From Gammaproteobacteria bacterium (GTDB taxonomy: Bacteria; Pseudomonadota; Gammaproteobacteria; Burkholderiales; Gallionellaceae), in assembly GCA_018814405.1 (NCBI GenBank), contig JAHIZO010000008.1:1-64000 (forward strand): DNA of 64,000 nt, in the 5' to 3' direction. Position 1 is the first letter of the stretch. Every line of letters starts with the position of its first letter. Positions 32,888 through 42,404 of this stretch are shown in pieces. The notes under the pieces were generated by a model. The model was not told the DNA's origin and ran no database searches. It saw only the letters and a list, made by a program, of their open reading frames with translations. A program made the position numbers and the translations under genes.

Positions 32888-33511
32888 TCAGAGTCCTTCG
32901 CCATTTTCCAGCCAGTTCAGCAGATATGACCACTGCTCTAGTTCGCGCTGCGCCAGCGAAGGTGGCAGATCGAACAAAGTCTTGCCTTCGAAGCCTGCGT
33001 TCACATAAGCCTGTGTTTCACGCAGGTAAGCAAGTATTGGCAGGTCAAGACCTTTCAGAAATTGCTCCAGCGTTAGCGCCGCTCGCGTACGAGGATCCAT
33101 ACGCATACCGACCACCCCAACGAATATCTTGCCTTTGCGTATCGCTTTTTCGTGATGCAGGGATTCGAGAAAGTCACGGCTAGCTTGTATGTCAAATGCA
33201 GAGGGTGCGATGGGAACAACCACCCTGTGCACCAGCTTCAATGCATGTTCCAGATTCTTACCATGCAGGCCTGCAGGAGAATCGATTACCAGCCAATCCA
33301 GCGGCGCATCGTGCCCGCTGCCCGCTTGCATCAATTCGATACCCGACAAATCCATCGGACGTGTCGCCAGCCATTGTGTGGCAGACTTCTGACGATCCAG
33401 ATCAAGGATGGCCACGCGCTTCCCCTGCGATGCCAGATAACCCGCGATATTGGTGGAAAGCGTAGTTTTACCGCTGCCGCCTTTCGGATTTGCAATCAGA
33501 ATCGCTTTCAC
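32888..33511 (-). CDS. Orphan ParA family ATPase
   Basis: A 207-aa P-loop ATPase of the ParA/MinD type, with the deviant Walker A KGGSGKTT (residues 10-17), Walker A' DLDRQKSATQW and the Walker B-like WLVIDSPAG. It lacks an N-terminal DNA-binding extension, as in the small chromosomal or plasmid ParA type II proteins. No parB or centromere-like repeats are nearby, so its cargo is unknown. GTG start, with GAGGAGG six bases ahead. It lies between ilvD (24-base gap) and the tethered cytochrome (28-base gap), all on the same strand. Confidence 0.85.
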   Translation of the reverse strand: MKAILIANPKGGSGKTTLSTNIAGYLASQGKRVAILDLDRQKSATQWLATRPMDLSGIELMQAGSGHDAPLDWLVIDSPAGLHGKNLEHALKLVHRVVVPIAPSAFDIQASRDFLESLHHEKAIRKGKIFVGVVGMRMDPRTRAALTLEQFLKGLDLPILAYLRETQAYVNAGFEGKTLFDLPPSLAQRELEQWSYLLNWLENGEGL

Positions 33512-33535
33512 GAGGACCTCCTCAAGATTGTTTCC

Positions 33536-35386
33536 TTACTTCTCCACTTGCGACACATCCCGCACAGCACCCTTGTCCGCACTGGTCACCATCGCCGCAT
33601 AGGCACGCAATGCCGCTGAGATCTTGCGCGGACGCTCTGCGACCGGTTTCCATGCTTTGCTGCCTTTAGCATCCATCGCCGCACGGCGTTGCGAGAGTTC
33701 GGCGTCGGAGATCATCAGATCGATGGTGCGGTTCGGAATGTCGATCTCTATAAGATCACCTTCCTCCACCAAGCCGATCGCCCCGCCGCTGGCCGCTTCA
33801 GGCGAGGCGTGGCCGATACTCAATCCAGAAGTGCCGCCAGAGAAACGGCCGTCGGTGAGCAATGCACAGGCTTTCCCCAAGCCTTTCGATTTCAGATACG
33901 AGGTCGGGTACAACATCTCTTGCATGCCGGGCCCGCCCTTGGGACCTTCATAACGGATGATTACCACATCGCCGGCAACGACCTGGTCGGCGAGGATGCC
34001 GGCCGTCGCCGCATCCTGACTTTCGAAAACGCGTGCGCGTCCGGAGAATTTCAAGATGCTTTCATCCACACCTGCTGTCTTGACGATGCAGCCATCCATC
34101 GCGATATTGCCATGCAGCACAGCCAACCCGCCGTCCTTGGAATAGGCGTGTGCCTGATCGCGTATACAACCCGCAGCCCTGTCAGCATCCAGCTCCGGAT
34201 AAAGCATGGACTGCGAGAAGGCGATGGTGGTGATGATGCCGCCGGGTGCGGCACGGAAGAATTTTTTAACTTCTTCGCTCTGCGTTTGTGCGATGTCCCA
34301 TTCCTTGAGTCCGTCGCGCAGGTTCTTGCTGTGTACCGAACCGACTTCGCCGTGCAACAGACCGGCTCTATCCAGTTCGCCGAGGATAGACGCGATACCA
34401 CCCGCGCGATGCACGTCCTCCATATGGTATTCGGATGATGGTGCGACCTTGCACAGCGTTGGCACATGGCGCGACAGGCGGTCCATATCCTTCATGGTGA
34501 AATCCACCCCCGCTTCACGCGCGACGGCCAACAAATGCAACACCGTGTTGGTCGACCCACCCATGGCGATATCCAGCGTCATCGCGTTCTCGAACGCATC
34601 GAAGGTGGCGATACTGCGCGGCAGCACTGATTCGTCATCCTGTTCGTAATAGCGTTTGGCGAGTTCGACGATCAAGCGTCCGGCGCGCAGGAACAGCTGT
34701 TTGCGCTCGGCATGCGTCGCCACCAGCGAACCGTTGCCCGGCAAAGACAAGCCCAATGCTTCGGTCAGGCAGTTCATCGAGTTGGCGGTGAACATGCCGG
34801 AGCAGGAACCGCAGGTCGGACAAGCGGAACGCTCGATCGCCTCGACTTCCTCGTCGCTCACACGGCTGTCTGCAGCTGCGACCATCGCATCCACTAGGTC
34901 AAGGCCCTTGACCTTGCCCTGCCAATTGACCTTTCCCGCTTCCATCGGCCCGCCGGAGACGAAGACCACGGGGATGTTCAGGCGCATCGCGGCCATCAGC
35001 ATGCCGGGAGTGATCTTGTCGCAATTGGAGATACACACCAGCGCATCAGCGCAGTGTGCGTTACACATGTACTCCACAGAATCGGCGATCAGATCGCGCG
35101 AAGGCAGCGAATACAGCATGCCATCGTGGCCCATGGCGATGCCGTCATCCACCGCGATGGTGTTGAATTCCTTGGCGATACCGCCGGCTTTCTCGATCTC
35201 GCGCGCCACCAACTGCCCCATATCCTTGAGGTGCACGTGACCGGGCACGAACTGGGTGAATGAGTTGGCGATAGCGATGATCGGCTTGCCGAAGTCACCT
35301 TCGGTCATACCGGTGGCGCGCCACAGGGAGCGTGCGCCGGCCATGTTGCGACCATGGGTGGAAGTACGGGAACGGTATTGAGGCAT
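33536..35386 (-). CDS. ilvD: Dihydroxy-acid dehydratase IlvD
   Basis: IlvD dehydrates 2,3-dihydroxy-acids to 2-keto-acids in valine, isoleucine and leucine synthesis using an iron-sulfur cluster. The 616-aa protein has cysteine motifs [13 protein letters not shown] near residue 122 and [18 protein letters not shown] near 195, and [14 protein letters not shown] near 85. It has the long form typical of E. coli Ilv[20 protein letters not shown] is the normal start. It is divergent from lgt, with 54 bases between the two starts. Confidence 0.97.
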   Translation of the reverse strand: MPQYRSRTSTHGRNMAGARSLWRATGMTEGDFGKPIIAIANSFTQFVPGHVHLKDMGQLVAREIEKAGGIAKEFNTIAVDDGIAMGHDGMLYSLPSRDLIADSVEYMCNAHCADALVCISNCDKITPGMLMAAMRLNIPVVFVSGGPMEAGKVNWQGKVKGLDLVDAMVAAADSRVSDEEVEAIERSACPTCGSCSGMFTANSMNCLTEALGLSLPGNGSLVATHAERKQLFLRAGRLIVELAKRYYEQDDESVLPRSIATFDAFENAMTLDIAMGGSTNTVLHLLAVAREAGVDFTMKDMDRLSRHVPTLCKVAPSSEYHMEDVHRAGGIASILGELDRAGLLHGEVGSVHSKNLRDGLKEWDIAQTQSEEVKKFFRAAPGGIITTIAFSQSMLYPELDADRAAGCIRDQAHAYSKDGGLAVLHGNIAMDGCIVKTAGVDESILKFSGRARVFESQDAATAGILADQVVAGDVVIIRYEGPKGGPGMQEMLYPTSYLKSKGLGKACALLTDGRFSGGTSGLSIGHASPEAASGGAIGLVEEGDLIEIDIPNRTIDLMISDAELSQRRAAMDAKGSKAWKPVAERPRKISAALRAYAAMVTSADKGAVRDVSQVEK

Positions 35387-35440
35387 GATCTGTCTTTCCA
35401 GCAACGTATAATCAAGGCTTCGATTCTAACTCATAGGCTT

Positions 35441-36229
35441 ATGCTCGTTCACCCGCAATTCGACCCGGTTGCCATCCATCTCGGCCCTTTCGGCATTCAC
35501 TGGTACGGCCTGATGTATCTGCTCGGCTTTGCCACATTCATCTGGCTGGGGCGTCTGCGCTTGCGCGCGATGAGCCGTCCGGCTTGGGATGCGAAGCTGC
35601 TGGATGACCTGCTGTTCTTCGGCGTGTTGGGCGTGATACTTGGAGGACGTTTGGGTGAGGTGCTGTTCTATGCCCCCGGTTATTACTTCGCCCACCCGCT
35701 GAAGATATTTGCGGTCTGGGAAGGCGGCATGTCCTTCCACGGTGGTTTTCTGGGCGTGCTGATCGCGATGGCGCTTTTCGCCCGCAGTCGCAAGCTGCAA
35801 TGGCTGGCGCTGATGGATTTCATCGCCCCGCTGGTACCGCCCGGACTGGCTTTCGGACGACTCGGCAACTTTATCAATGGCGAGCTATGGGGACGACCGA
35901 CCGATGTGCCATGGGGCATGGTGTTCCCCCACGTAGACAGCCTGCCGCGCCATCCTTCGCAACTTTATGAATTCGCGCTGGAAGGCGTCGCGCTATTTAC
36001 TTTGCTCTGGTGGTTCTCCAGCAAACCGCGCCCGGTCGGTGCGGTGTCCGGCCTGTTCCTGATCGGTTATGGCAGCTTCCGCTTCCTTGGGGAGTTCACA
36101 CGTAATCCCGACGACGGCATCTTCGGCCTGATGACGTTCGGCGTGAGCATGGGGCAATGGCTGAGCTTGCCAATGGTGATGGCAGGCATCTGGTTGATGA
36201 AACGAGCCGGCTCAAAACACACGCCATGA
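35441..36229 (+). CDS. lgt: Prolipoprotein diacylglyceryl transferase Lgt
   Basis: Lgt moves a diacylglyceryl group from phosphatidylglycerol onto the lipobox cysteine of prolipoproteins, at the inner membrane. The 262-aa protein has seven hydrophobic segments, the [10 protein letters not shown] histidine motif near residue 105, the signature [16 protein letters not shown] near 142-157 and HPSQLYE near 175. The start [11 protein letters not shown] fits the family. Its stop overlaps the pldA start by four bases (ATGA). Substrates in this window include the M48 protease and the tethered cytochrome. Confidence 0.96.
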   Translation: MLVHPQFDPVAIHLGPFGIHWYGLMYLLGFATFIWLGRLRLRAMSRPAWDAKLLDDLLFFGVLGVILGGRLGEVLFYAPGYYFAHPLKIFAVWEGGMSFHGGFLGVLIAMALFARSRKLQWLALMDFIAPLVPPGLAFGRLGNFINGELWGRPTDVPWGMVFPHVDSLPRHPSQLYEFALEGVALFTLLWWFSSKPRPVGAVSGLFLIGYGSFRFLGEFTRNPDDGIFGLMTFGVSMGQWLSLPMVMAGIWLMKRAGSKHTP

Positions 36230-37194
36230 AACCCATTCTGCTCGTCCTTGGCCTCGTTATCGCGGGTACAGCACATGCTGCCACCCCTAACTGGAAGACT
36301 TGCGCCGCCATCGGCAATGAACAGGAGCGCCTCGCTTGCTATGACAAGCTCACGGGACATCGCTATAAGCAGCGCTCGGCGCTTACGCGTGCGTGGGATC
36401 TGGACGGACTCGGCAATCCCGATTCCGCCGGCGTACGCAGACTGGAGCCTTATCGTGCCAACCGCCTGATGGTGCAACATACTTCCCGTATCAATGCACA
36501 GCCTGCATCCCCTACCCATCCTTCTTCGGTGCTACATCTCTACCAGCCGAACGAACTGAAATTCCAGTTCAGTGCAAAATCCGAGGTCGGAAATTTCCGG
36601 GAACTAGATCTGTTGTGGTTTAAAGATTTTCGTCTTTGGGCAGGCTTCACGCAGCAGTCCTATTGGCAATTGTTCAACGGCGCGCAATCTTCCCCGTTCC
36701 GCGAAACCAACTACGAACCTGAGCTCATCGGCACCTTCGGCACCGGGCATGGTGACGGCTGGAAATTATTGAATATCGGCCTTTCACATCAATCAAACGG
36801 CCGCGGCGACTACTTGTCACGCAGCTGGAACAGGGTCTATGCTCAGGGAGGATGGGAACAAGGCGACTATTACCTGCTCGCAAGAGGCTGGTGGCGCTTT
36901 CCTGAATCAGTCGCCAACGATGACAATCCGGATATCCAGCAATATTTGGGCAGAGCAGAACTGGAAGCGCACTGGTCACCTGATTCGGACGATGAAGTGA
37001 CCCTGCTTGCACGCAGCAACCTATCTTCTGGTCAGCCGCGCGGCTATTTACAGCTGGATTGGTCCACGCCTGTGCGCATATGGCATCTCTCCCACCTGAG
37101 TTTGCAACTGGCTACGGGCTACGGGCACAACCTCATTGACTACAATCACAACCAGACCACTTTTTCTTTCGGGCTGACTTTCAAAGACTGGTGA
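36226..37194 (+). CDS. pldA: Outer-membrane phospholipase A PldA
   Basis: OMPLA is a 12-strand barrel that hydrolyses phospholipids misplaced in the outer leaflet. The 322-aa protein has a signal peptide (cleavage near AHA, residue 18), then a ~90-residue linker before the barrel. The catalytic triad is seen as H188 and S190 in [10 protein letters not shown] and N202 in SRSWNR, with the same spacing as E. coli H142, S144 and N156. The barrel ends in FGLTFKDW. The N-terminal region carries a two-cysteine helix ([17 protein letters not shown]) seen in other periplasmic proteins. Coupled to lgt. Confidence 0.92.
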   Translation: MKPILLVLGLVIAGTAHAATPNWKTCAAIGNEQERLACYDKLTGHRYKQRSALTRAWDLDGLGNPDSAGVRRLEPYRANRLMVQHTSRINAQPASPTHPSSVLHLYQPNELKFQFSAKSEVGNFRELDLLWFKDFRLWAGFTQQSYWQLFNGAQSSPFRETNYEPELIGTFGTGHGDGWKLLNIGLSHQSNGRGDYLSRSWNRVYAQGGWEQGDYYLLARGWWRFPESVANDDNPDIQQYLGRAELEAHWSPDSDDEVTLLARSNLSSGQPRGYLQLDWSTPVRIWHLSHLSLQLATGYGHNLIDYNHNQTTFSFGLTFKDW

Positions 37195-37257
37195 AGTTGA
37201 CACCACGAGACCACCTCCCCGATACTCTCTCCCCATTCTTCAACAAGGTGTTCCGTT

Positions 37258-38547
37258 TTGGATGACATATCACTGGGCGCGTTGTTCGGCATCCTGATCG
37301 TCCTGCTAGTCTGTAGCGCTTTCTTCTCCGGTTCCGAAACCAGCATGATGGCGATCAATCGCTATCGCCTGAACACCTTGATGCGCAAAGGCAACCGTAG
37401 CGCAAAGCTGGTCAACCACCTGCTGGGAAAAGTGGACAAGCTGCTGGGATCCATCCTGTTTGGCAACACGCTGATCAACGTGGCCGCCGCTGCTGTCACT
37501 AACATCATCGTGATTAGAATGTACGGTCAGGACGATCTGGCCATCCTGCTCGGCACGCTCGCGCTCACTTTCGCCTTGCTGGTGTTCAGCGAGATCACCC
37601 CCAAAGTATTGGCCGCCAGCTACCCGGAAAAGCTTGCCCTGCCTGCCAGCTATATCCTTTCACCCTTGATCACCCTGTTCCATCCTGTTGTCTGGATCGC
37701 CGGCACCTTAGTCAAGAACCTGCTGCGTCTGTTCGGCATCAAGTTGCAAACTGACCAAAGCAGATCACGCGCTACTTTGGAAGAATTACGCTCCATGGTT
37801 CTGGAAGCCGACTATTACTTACCCCACAAGCACCAGAAGATGTTACTCAATCTGGTCGATTTGGAGCGCATCACCGTGAACGATGTGATGATTCCGCGCA
37901 ACCAGATCGAGTCACTGAATTTCGCCGCCGACGCTGATGAACTGAAACGCCAGATCATCACCTGCCACCACACCCTGCTGCCGGTGTATGAGAACTCTCC
38001 GAGCAATATCATCGGCATTCTGCACATCAAGCGTGTGCTCTCACTGCTGCAGGAAGAAGAGCTGGATACTGCACAGCTTCACGAAATACTGCATACGCCC
38101 TACTTCATTCCTTCCGAGACGCCGCTACTCAAGCAGCTACAGCAATTCCAGGAACGTCAGACCCGTCTCGGTCTGGTGGTCGACGAATACGGCGAGCTGC
38201 TCGGCTTGGTCACCTTGGAGAATATCTTGGAGGAGATCGTCGGTGATTTCACTACCCAGTCTCCGGCCCAAGGCGGTAAATACCTGCAACAAACAGATGG
38301 AAGTTACCTGCTCGAAGGTGGCAGCAGCCTGCGAGACCTGAATCGCAAACTAGGCATGCATTTTCCCCTAGACGGGGCCAAAACACTCAACGGCTTGATA
38401 TTGGATCATCTGGAAGACATCCCAGAAGCAGGTACCAGCATGAAGATCGGGGGCTATCCCATCGAGATCATCCAAACACAGGATAGAGCCATCAAGGTCG
38501 TCCGTGTTTTTGTCGCACAATCAAGCAAACGCAAAGCAAAGACTTGA
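37258..38547 (+). CDS. CNNM/CorC-type transporter with CBS domains
   Basis: A 429-aa protein of the HlyC/CorC (CNNM) family, linked to Mg2+ or Co2+ efflux. It has a DUF21 membrane domain with four hydrophobic segments (about 1-170; FFSGSETSMMAINRYR near residue 23), a pair of CBS domains (about 205-330; VNDVMIPR, EYGELLGLVTLENI) and a C-terminal CorC domain (about 345-420). The start is TTG at 37258 with AAGGTG nine bases ahead; the first ATG in frame lies inside the first membrane domain and would remove conserved sequence. Confidence 0.88.
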   Translation: MDDISLGALFGILIVLLVCSAFFSGSETSMMAINRYRLNTLMRKGNRSAKLVNHLLGKVDKLLGSILFGNTLINVAAAAVTNIIVIRMYGQDDLAILLGTLALTFALLVFSEITPKVLAASYPEKLALPASYILSPLITLFHPVVWIAGTLVKNLLRLFGIKLQTDQSRSRATLEELRSMVLEADYYLPHKHQKMLLNLVDLERITVNDVMIPRNQIESLNFAADADELKRQIITCHHTLLPVYENSPSNIIGILHIKRVLSLLQEEELDTAQLHEILHTPYFIPSETPLLKQLQQFQERQTRLGLVVDEYGELLGLVTLENILEEIVGDFTTQSPAQGGKYLQQTDGSYLLEGGSSLRDLNRKLGMHFPLDGAKTLNGLILDHLEDIPEAGTSMKIGGYPIEIIQTQDRAIKVVRVFVAQSSKRKAKT

Positions 38548-38669
38548 TCGCTTTACAAAGTACACAATGCCATGCATGATGCAAAAAGCCTTTATAATCC
38601 GACACGTTTAGAGTAGCGCTCATAATCAACCCAAACTCTGTCGGCGCAGCATTCCAGTCGAGGAAAAAG

Positions 38670-39884
38670 ATGGCTATCGAAAAAAACGCGAAGATCAAAG
38701 AAATACTGTATCACTGGGAAGGCAAGGACAAGTCCGGCAAAACGGTAAAGGGTGATATGCGCGCGCCCGGCGAGGCTACTGTCTCCGCACATCTGCGCCG
38801 CCAAGGCATCAAGGTCACCAAGGTCAAGAAGAGCTCTCAGGGAAGCGGCTCGGTCAGTGATAAGGACATTACACTATTCACCCGCCAACTAGCCACCATG
38901 CTGAAGTCTGGCGTGCCTTTGCTACAGGCATTCGATATCGTGGGTAAAGGACACGACAACCCCGCTGTCGCCCACTTACTTATGGCGATCAAAACTGACA
39001 TTGAAACAGGTAGCAGTCTTGAGCAAGCATTTCGCAAATATCCGTTGTATTTCGATGATCTGTTCTGCAATCTGATCGGTGCCGGCGAGGCCGCAGGTAT
39101 CTTGGATACTTTGCTGGAGAGACTGGCCTCCTATAAAGAAAAAATCCAAGCTATCAAGGGCAAGATCAAGTCGGCTTTGTTCTACCCGATATCGATCATC
39201 GCGGTCGCCTTCATCATTACTGCCATCATCATGATCTTCGTGATTCCCGCCTTCAAGGAAATGTTCAGTAGTTTCGGAGCCGATCTGCCTGCCCCTACTT
39301 TGGTGGTTATGGCGATCTCTGACTTCTTTGTGGAATGGTGGTGGGCCATCTTCAGCATCGTCGGCGGTGGCATCTACGGCTTCTTCTATGCTTGGAAACG
39401 CAACAAGAAAATGCAGCGTGTGATGGATCAAATCATGCTCAAAATTCCAGTATTCGGACCGCTGGTTCGTAAAGCCACCATCGCTCGCTGGACGCGCACA
39501 TTGTCCACTATGTTCGCGGCTGGCGTACCGCTGGTAGAAGCTTTCGACTCGGTGGCGGGGGCGGCAGGCAATGCGGTGTATTACGACGCCACCAAGCAGA
39601 TCCAGCGCGAAGTGACTTCCGGCAGTAGCTTGAATGCTGCCATGATTAATACCAATGTATTTCCTGCCATGGTGTTACAGATGGTCGCTATCGGCGAAGA
39701 ATCAGGCTCTATCGACTCTATGCTATCCAAAGTCGCCGACTTCTTTGAAGCCGAAGTCGACGAGGCTGTGGAAGCCCTTTCCAGTCTGATGGAACCTATC
39801 ATCATGGTGGTGCTGGGCACGCTTATCGGCGGCATGGTTATCGCGATGTATCTGCCGATCTTCAAGATGGGCCAAGTGGTTTAA
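38670..39884 (+). CDS. pilC: Type IV pilus inner-membrane platform protein PilC
   Basis: A 404-aa protein that couples the pilus assembly ATPase to pilin polymerisation. It has two GspF domains (about 70-195 and 275-395), each with a conserved Phe-Arg (FTRQLATMLKSGVPL and WTRTLSTMFAAGVPL), three hydrophobic segments and the C-terminal YLPIFKMGQVV. GAGGAAAA precedes the ATG. PilD follows after 50 bases, containing a stem-loop. PilB is not upstream; the preceding gene is the CNNM protein, so a pilB gene must lie elsewhere. Confidence 0.95.
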   Translation: MAIEKNAKIKEILYHWEGKDKSGKTVKGDMRAPGEATVSAHLRRQGIKVTKVKKSSQGSGSVSDKDITLFTRQLATMLKSGVPLLQAFDIVGKGHDNPAVAHLLMAIKTDIETGSSLEQAFRKYPLYFDDLFCNLIGAGEAAGILDTLLERLASYKEKIQAIKGKIKSALFYPISIIAVAFIITAIIMIFVIPAFKEMFSSFGADLPAPTLVVMAISDFFVEWWWAIFSIVGGGIYGFFYAWKRNKKMQRVMDQIMLKIPVFGPLVRKATIARWTRTLSTMFAAGVPLVEAFDSVAGAAGNAVYYDATKQIQREVTSGSSLNAAMINTNVFPAMVLQMVAIGEESGSIDSMLSKVADFFEAEVDEAVEALSSLMEPIIMVVLGTLIGGMVIAMYLPIFKMGQVV

Positions 39885-39894
39885 CGCACGATCC

Positions 39895-39915
39895 GGCGCG
39901 GCAAGCCGCCGCGCC
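39895..39915 (+). other. Stem-loop between pilC and pilD
   Basis: GGCGCGGC and GCCGCGCC form an 8-bp G/C stem around a 5-base loop, without a U-run. It might adjust relative expression of pilC and pilD through mRNA processing. Confidence 0.5.
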
Positions 39916-39934
39916 ACTCTCAGAAGACGTTCAG

Positions 39935-40798
39935 ATGATCCTATTGCTGCAAGATAATCCTGCCTTATTCATAACTGTTTGTGGCCTGCTTGGCCTGATG
40001 GTCGGCAGCTTTCTTAACGTCGTCATTCATCGCCTACCGAAGATGATGGAACGCGAGTGGCATGCGCAATGTGCAGAACTTAACGAAAAACCTCAGCCGG
40101 AAAATACTCCCTACAATCTGCTTATCCCACGCTCAGCCTGCCCGCATTGCCATCACGCTATCGGCGCACTGGAAAACATCCCCATTATCAGCTATCTGAT
40201 GCTGCGAGGAAAATGCCATGGTTGTGGTGCGCATATCTCGATGCGCTACCCCGTCGTCGAAGCACTGAGCGGCATACTTTCCGCCTATGCTGCTTGGCAC
40301 TTCGGCTTTGGCATCGCGGCCAGCGCAGCCCTGATTATGATCTGGGCGCTCATCGCACTCACCTTCATCGACTTCGATACACAGCTGCTACCGGACGCCA
40401 TCACGTTGCCCTTGCTCTGGCTGGGGCTGCTGCTCAATATCAACGCCACGTTCACCTCGCTCACCAACGCAGTCGTCGGTGCTATAGCCGGCTATTTGGT
40501 GTTATGGAGCGTGTACTGGCTGTTCAAACTAGTGACCGGCAAGGAAGGCATGGGCTATGGCGACTTCAAATTGCTAGCTGCCATAGGCGCTTGGTTGGGC
40601 TGGACACTACTGCCCTTGACCATTCTGCTCTCCTCCTTGGTTGGTGCCGTGGTCGGTATTGCCCTAATCGTTTTAACCAAACATGGTCGCAACATCCCCA
40701 TCCCGTTCGGCCCTTATCTAGCCGGTGGCGGATTGATTGCGCTGTTCTGGGGTCAACCTCTTACCCAGAGCTATCTGCAACTACTGTCCACCCCGTGA
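39935..40798 (+). CDS. pilD: Prepilin peptidase/methyltransferase PilD
   Basis: PilD cleaves leaders of type IV pilins and pseudopilins and N-methylates them, at the inner membrane. The 287-aa protein has an N-terminal cytoplasmic methyltransferase-type domain with a zinc-binding pair of CxxC motifs (CPHC and CHGC), about eight membrane segments, and the two catalytic aspartates in IDFDTQLLPD and MGYGDFKLL. The stop overlaps the GTG start of coaE by three bases. The order pilC-pilD-coaE-zapD-yacG is classical in betaproteobacteria. Confidence 0.96.
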   Translation: MILLLQDNPALFITVCGLLGLMVGSFLNVVIHRLPKMMEREWHAQCAELNEKPQPENTPYNLLIPRSACPHCHHAIGALENIPIISYLMLRGKCHGCGAHISMRYPVVEALSGILSAYAAWHFGFGIAASAALIMIWALIALTFIDFDTQLLPDAITLPLLWLGLLLNINATFTSLTNAVVGAIAGYLVLWSVYWLFKLVTGKEGMGYGDFKLLAAIGAWLGWTLLPLTILLSSLVGAVVGIALIVLTKHGRNIPIPFGPYLAGGGLIALFWGQPLTQSYLQLLSTP

Positions 40799-41391
40799 AG
40801 TCTTGTTACGGCCTGACCGGCGGCATAGGCAGCGGCAAGAGCACCGTTGCCAAACTGTTTGAAGCGCTTGGAGCCCGCATCGTCGATACAGATGAAATAT
40901 CCCATCGCCTGACTGCCGCCGGCGGACTGGCCATACCAGCTATCCAACAAGCGTTCGGCGATTCCTACATCACTGAGGATGGCGCACTTGATCGCACCGT
41001 GATGAGAGCGCTTGTGTTTTCCGACTTGGATGCAAAGCAAAGACTGCAAGCCATCCTGCACCCAATGATCCTGGGGCAAGCAAAGTCCGACGCCCTCTCT
41101 CCGAGCGAAGCTGCCTATACACTGGTCGTCGTACCGTTGCTGTTCGAAAGCGGACGTTATCGGGACTGGCTGGACAGTGTAATTGTCGTCGACTGCCCTG
41201 AAGCGCAGCAGATTGCCCACACCTTGAAGCGAAGTGCACTGGATGAATCGACCGTGCGCTCGATAATGGCACAGCAGATGGACAGAGCTAGCAGACTGCA
41301 ACTGGCGGATGAGATCATCATGAATAATAGTAGTCTGGAACAACTCGAAGCCCGAGTATCTGAATTGCACAAGAGTCTGTCAGCCCGCTGA
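40795..41391 (+). CDS. coaE: Dephospho-CoA kinase CoaE
   Basis: CoaE phosphorylates dephospho-CoA at the 3'-ribose, the last step in CoA synthesis. The 198-aa protein has the Walker A GGIGSGKST near residue 8, IVDTDEISHRL near 30 and LLFESGRY with the DR pair. The start is a GTG that overlaps the pilD stop in GTGA, so translation is coupled; upstream frames read through pilD with no family similarity and are excluded. Confidence 0.95.
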   Translation: MKSCYGLTGGIGSGKSTVAKLFEALGARIVDTDEISHRLTAAGGLAIPAIQQAFGDSYITEDGALDRTVMRALVFSDLDAKQRLQAILHPMILGQAKSDALSPSEAAYTLVVVPLLFESGRYRDWLDSVIVVDCPEAQQIAHTLKRSALDESTVRSIMAQQMDRASRLQLADEIIMNNSSLEQLEARVSELHKSLSAR

Positions 41392-41398
41392 AAAGCAT

Positions 41399-41425
41399 TT
41401 GACGATATCCTGCTCGGCCTATAAT
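41399..41425 (+). promoter_or_regulatory. Possible zapD promoter
   Basis: TTGACG (41399-41404) and TATAAT (41420-41425) are near-perfect hexamers but only 15 bases apart, shorter than optimal. They lie just after coaE and would give zapD-yacG their own transcript with a leader of about 30 bases. Confidence 0.5.
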
Positions 41426-41463
41426 CTTTCGCCCACCGAACACCGCCTCAAAATATCCGAAAA

Positions 41464-42222
41464 GTGATTAGTTACGAGTTCCCGCTGAACGAACGTGTAC
41501 GCACCCTGTTGCGTTTAGAGGATCTGTTTGCACGCATCCAACGTTTCATCGCGCGTGAAGACTGCGAGGATCATCACGCAGCACTCGGCGTGTTATTCGA
41601 GATACTGGAAGTTGCCAGTCGCGCCGACTTAAAATCAGAATTATTGCAGGAACTGGAACGGCAGAAAAAATCACTCAATGCCCTGCATAACAATCCTGCA
41701 ATCTCAGAAGATGCACTTGATGCCATCCTGAATGAGATCGAAGCCGACTGCAGCCGACTGCTGGAGATATCCGGCAAGATCGGCCAACATTTGCGCGACA
41801 ATGAATGGCTGATGGGCATCAAGCAGCGCGCAGTCATACCCGGCGGTGTATGTGAATTCGATCTGCCTGCCTACCACTACTGGCAGAATCAGGCCGTGGA
41901 AAAACGACGTGTATATCTTAATGAATGGTTAGCGCCCTTGCTCCCACTCAAGGATGGCATCGACATCATGCTCAAGCTCTTGCGTGAAAGTGGGAGACAT
42001 CACCGTTTTACCGCTCACAAAGGTACTTTTCAACAGATGCAAGGCGGTAAAGTCGCGCAATTACTGTGCGTCACGCTGGATAGTGAATTGCCATGTATTC
42101 CCGAGATCAGTGCCAATAAATACGCACTGAACATTCGATTCATCTCCGCCAATTTCAGCGCCAAGACCTCACTCCACGAACAGGATGTTGATTTCGGTCT
42201 GGTCTTCTGTTCTTTGCAATGA
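41464..42222 (+). CDS. zapD: Cell division protein ZapD
   Basis: ZapD (YacF) cross-links FtsZ protofilaments, binding the FtsZ C-terminal tail. The 252-aa protein opens with the family's [20 protein letters not shown] and continues with a helical N-domain (1-115) and a beta-rich C-domain with [14 protein letters not shown] near residue 128. The start is GTG at 41464. The stop overlaps the yacG ATG. FtsZ, its target, is encoded 10 kb to the right. Confidence 0.94.
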   Translation: MISYEFPLNERVRTLLRLEDLFARIQRFIAREDCEDHHAALGVLFEILEVASRADLKSELLQELERQKKSLNALHNNPAISEDALDAILNEIEADCSRLLEISGKIGQHLRDNEWLMGIKQRAVIPGGVCEFDLPAYHYWQNQAVEKRRVYLNEWLAPLLPLKDGIDIMLKLLRESGRHHRFTAHKGTFQQMQGGKVAQLLCVTLDSELPCIPEISANKYALNIRFISANFSAKTSLHEQDVDFGLVFCSLQ

Positions 42223-42404
42223 GCAAGCCACTTATCGTCACCTGCCCTACCTGTGGCAAAGAGCATGCATGGGATACGAGCAACCGCTTCCGTCCTTTTT
42301 GCAGCGAGCGCTGCCGCCTTATCGATCTGGGGAAGTGGGCAAACGAAGAATATCGCGTCGAACAACGCGAAAGGGATTCCGGCGATCAGGAGCCCCAGGC
42401 CTGA
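42219..42404 (+). CDS. yacG: DNA gyrase inhibitor YacG
   Basis: A 61-aa zinc-finger protein that binds GyrB and inhibits DNA gyrase. The four zinc ligands are C9 and C12 (CPTC) and C28 and C32 (CSERC), with WANEEYRV after them, as in the family. It is coupled to zapD through an ATGA overlap. The 3' end overlaps the convergent Nudix-ThiE gene by 19 bases. Confidence 0.93.
   Translation: MSKPLIVTCPTCGKEHAWDTSNRFRPFCSERCRLIDLGKWANEEYRVEQRERDSGDQEPQA

Noticed and set aside
32888-33511. ParA as a sign of an integrated plasmid
   Set aside because: There is no parB, replication gene or parS-like repeat, and it is embedded among chromosomal housekeeping genes.
38593-38598. TATAAT ahead of pilC as a promoter
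   Set aside because: The -10 is perfect, but no acceptable -35 lies 15-19 bases upstream and no extended -10 is present, so I did not list it.
40147-40794. Long in-frame extension of coaE upstream into pilD
   Set aside because: The extension has no similarity to CoaE; the GTG at 40795 gives a normal-length protein coupled to pilD.
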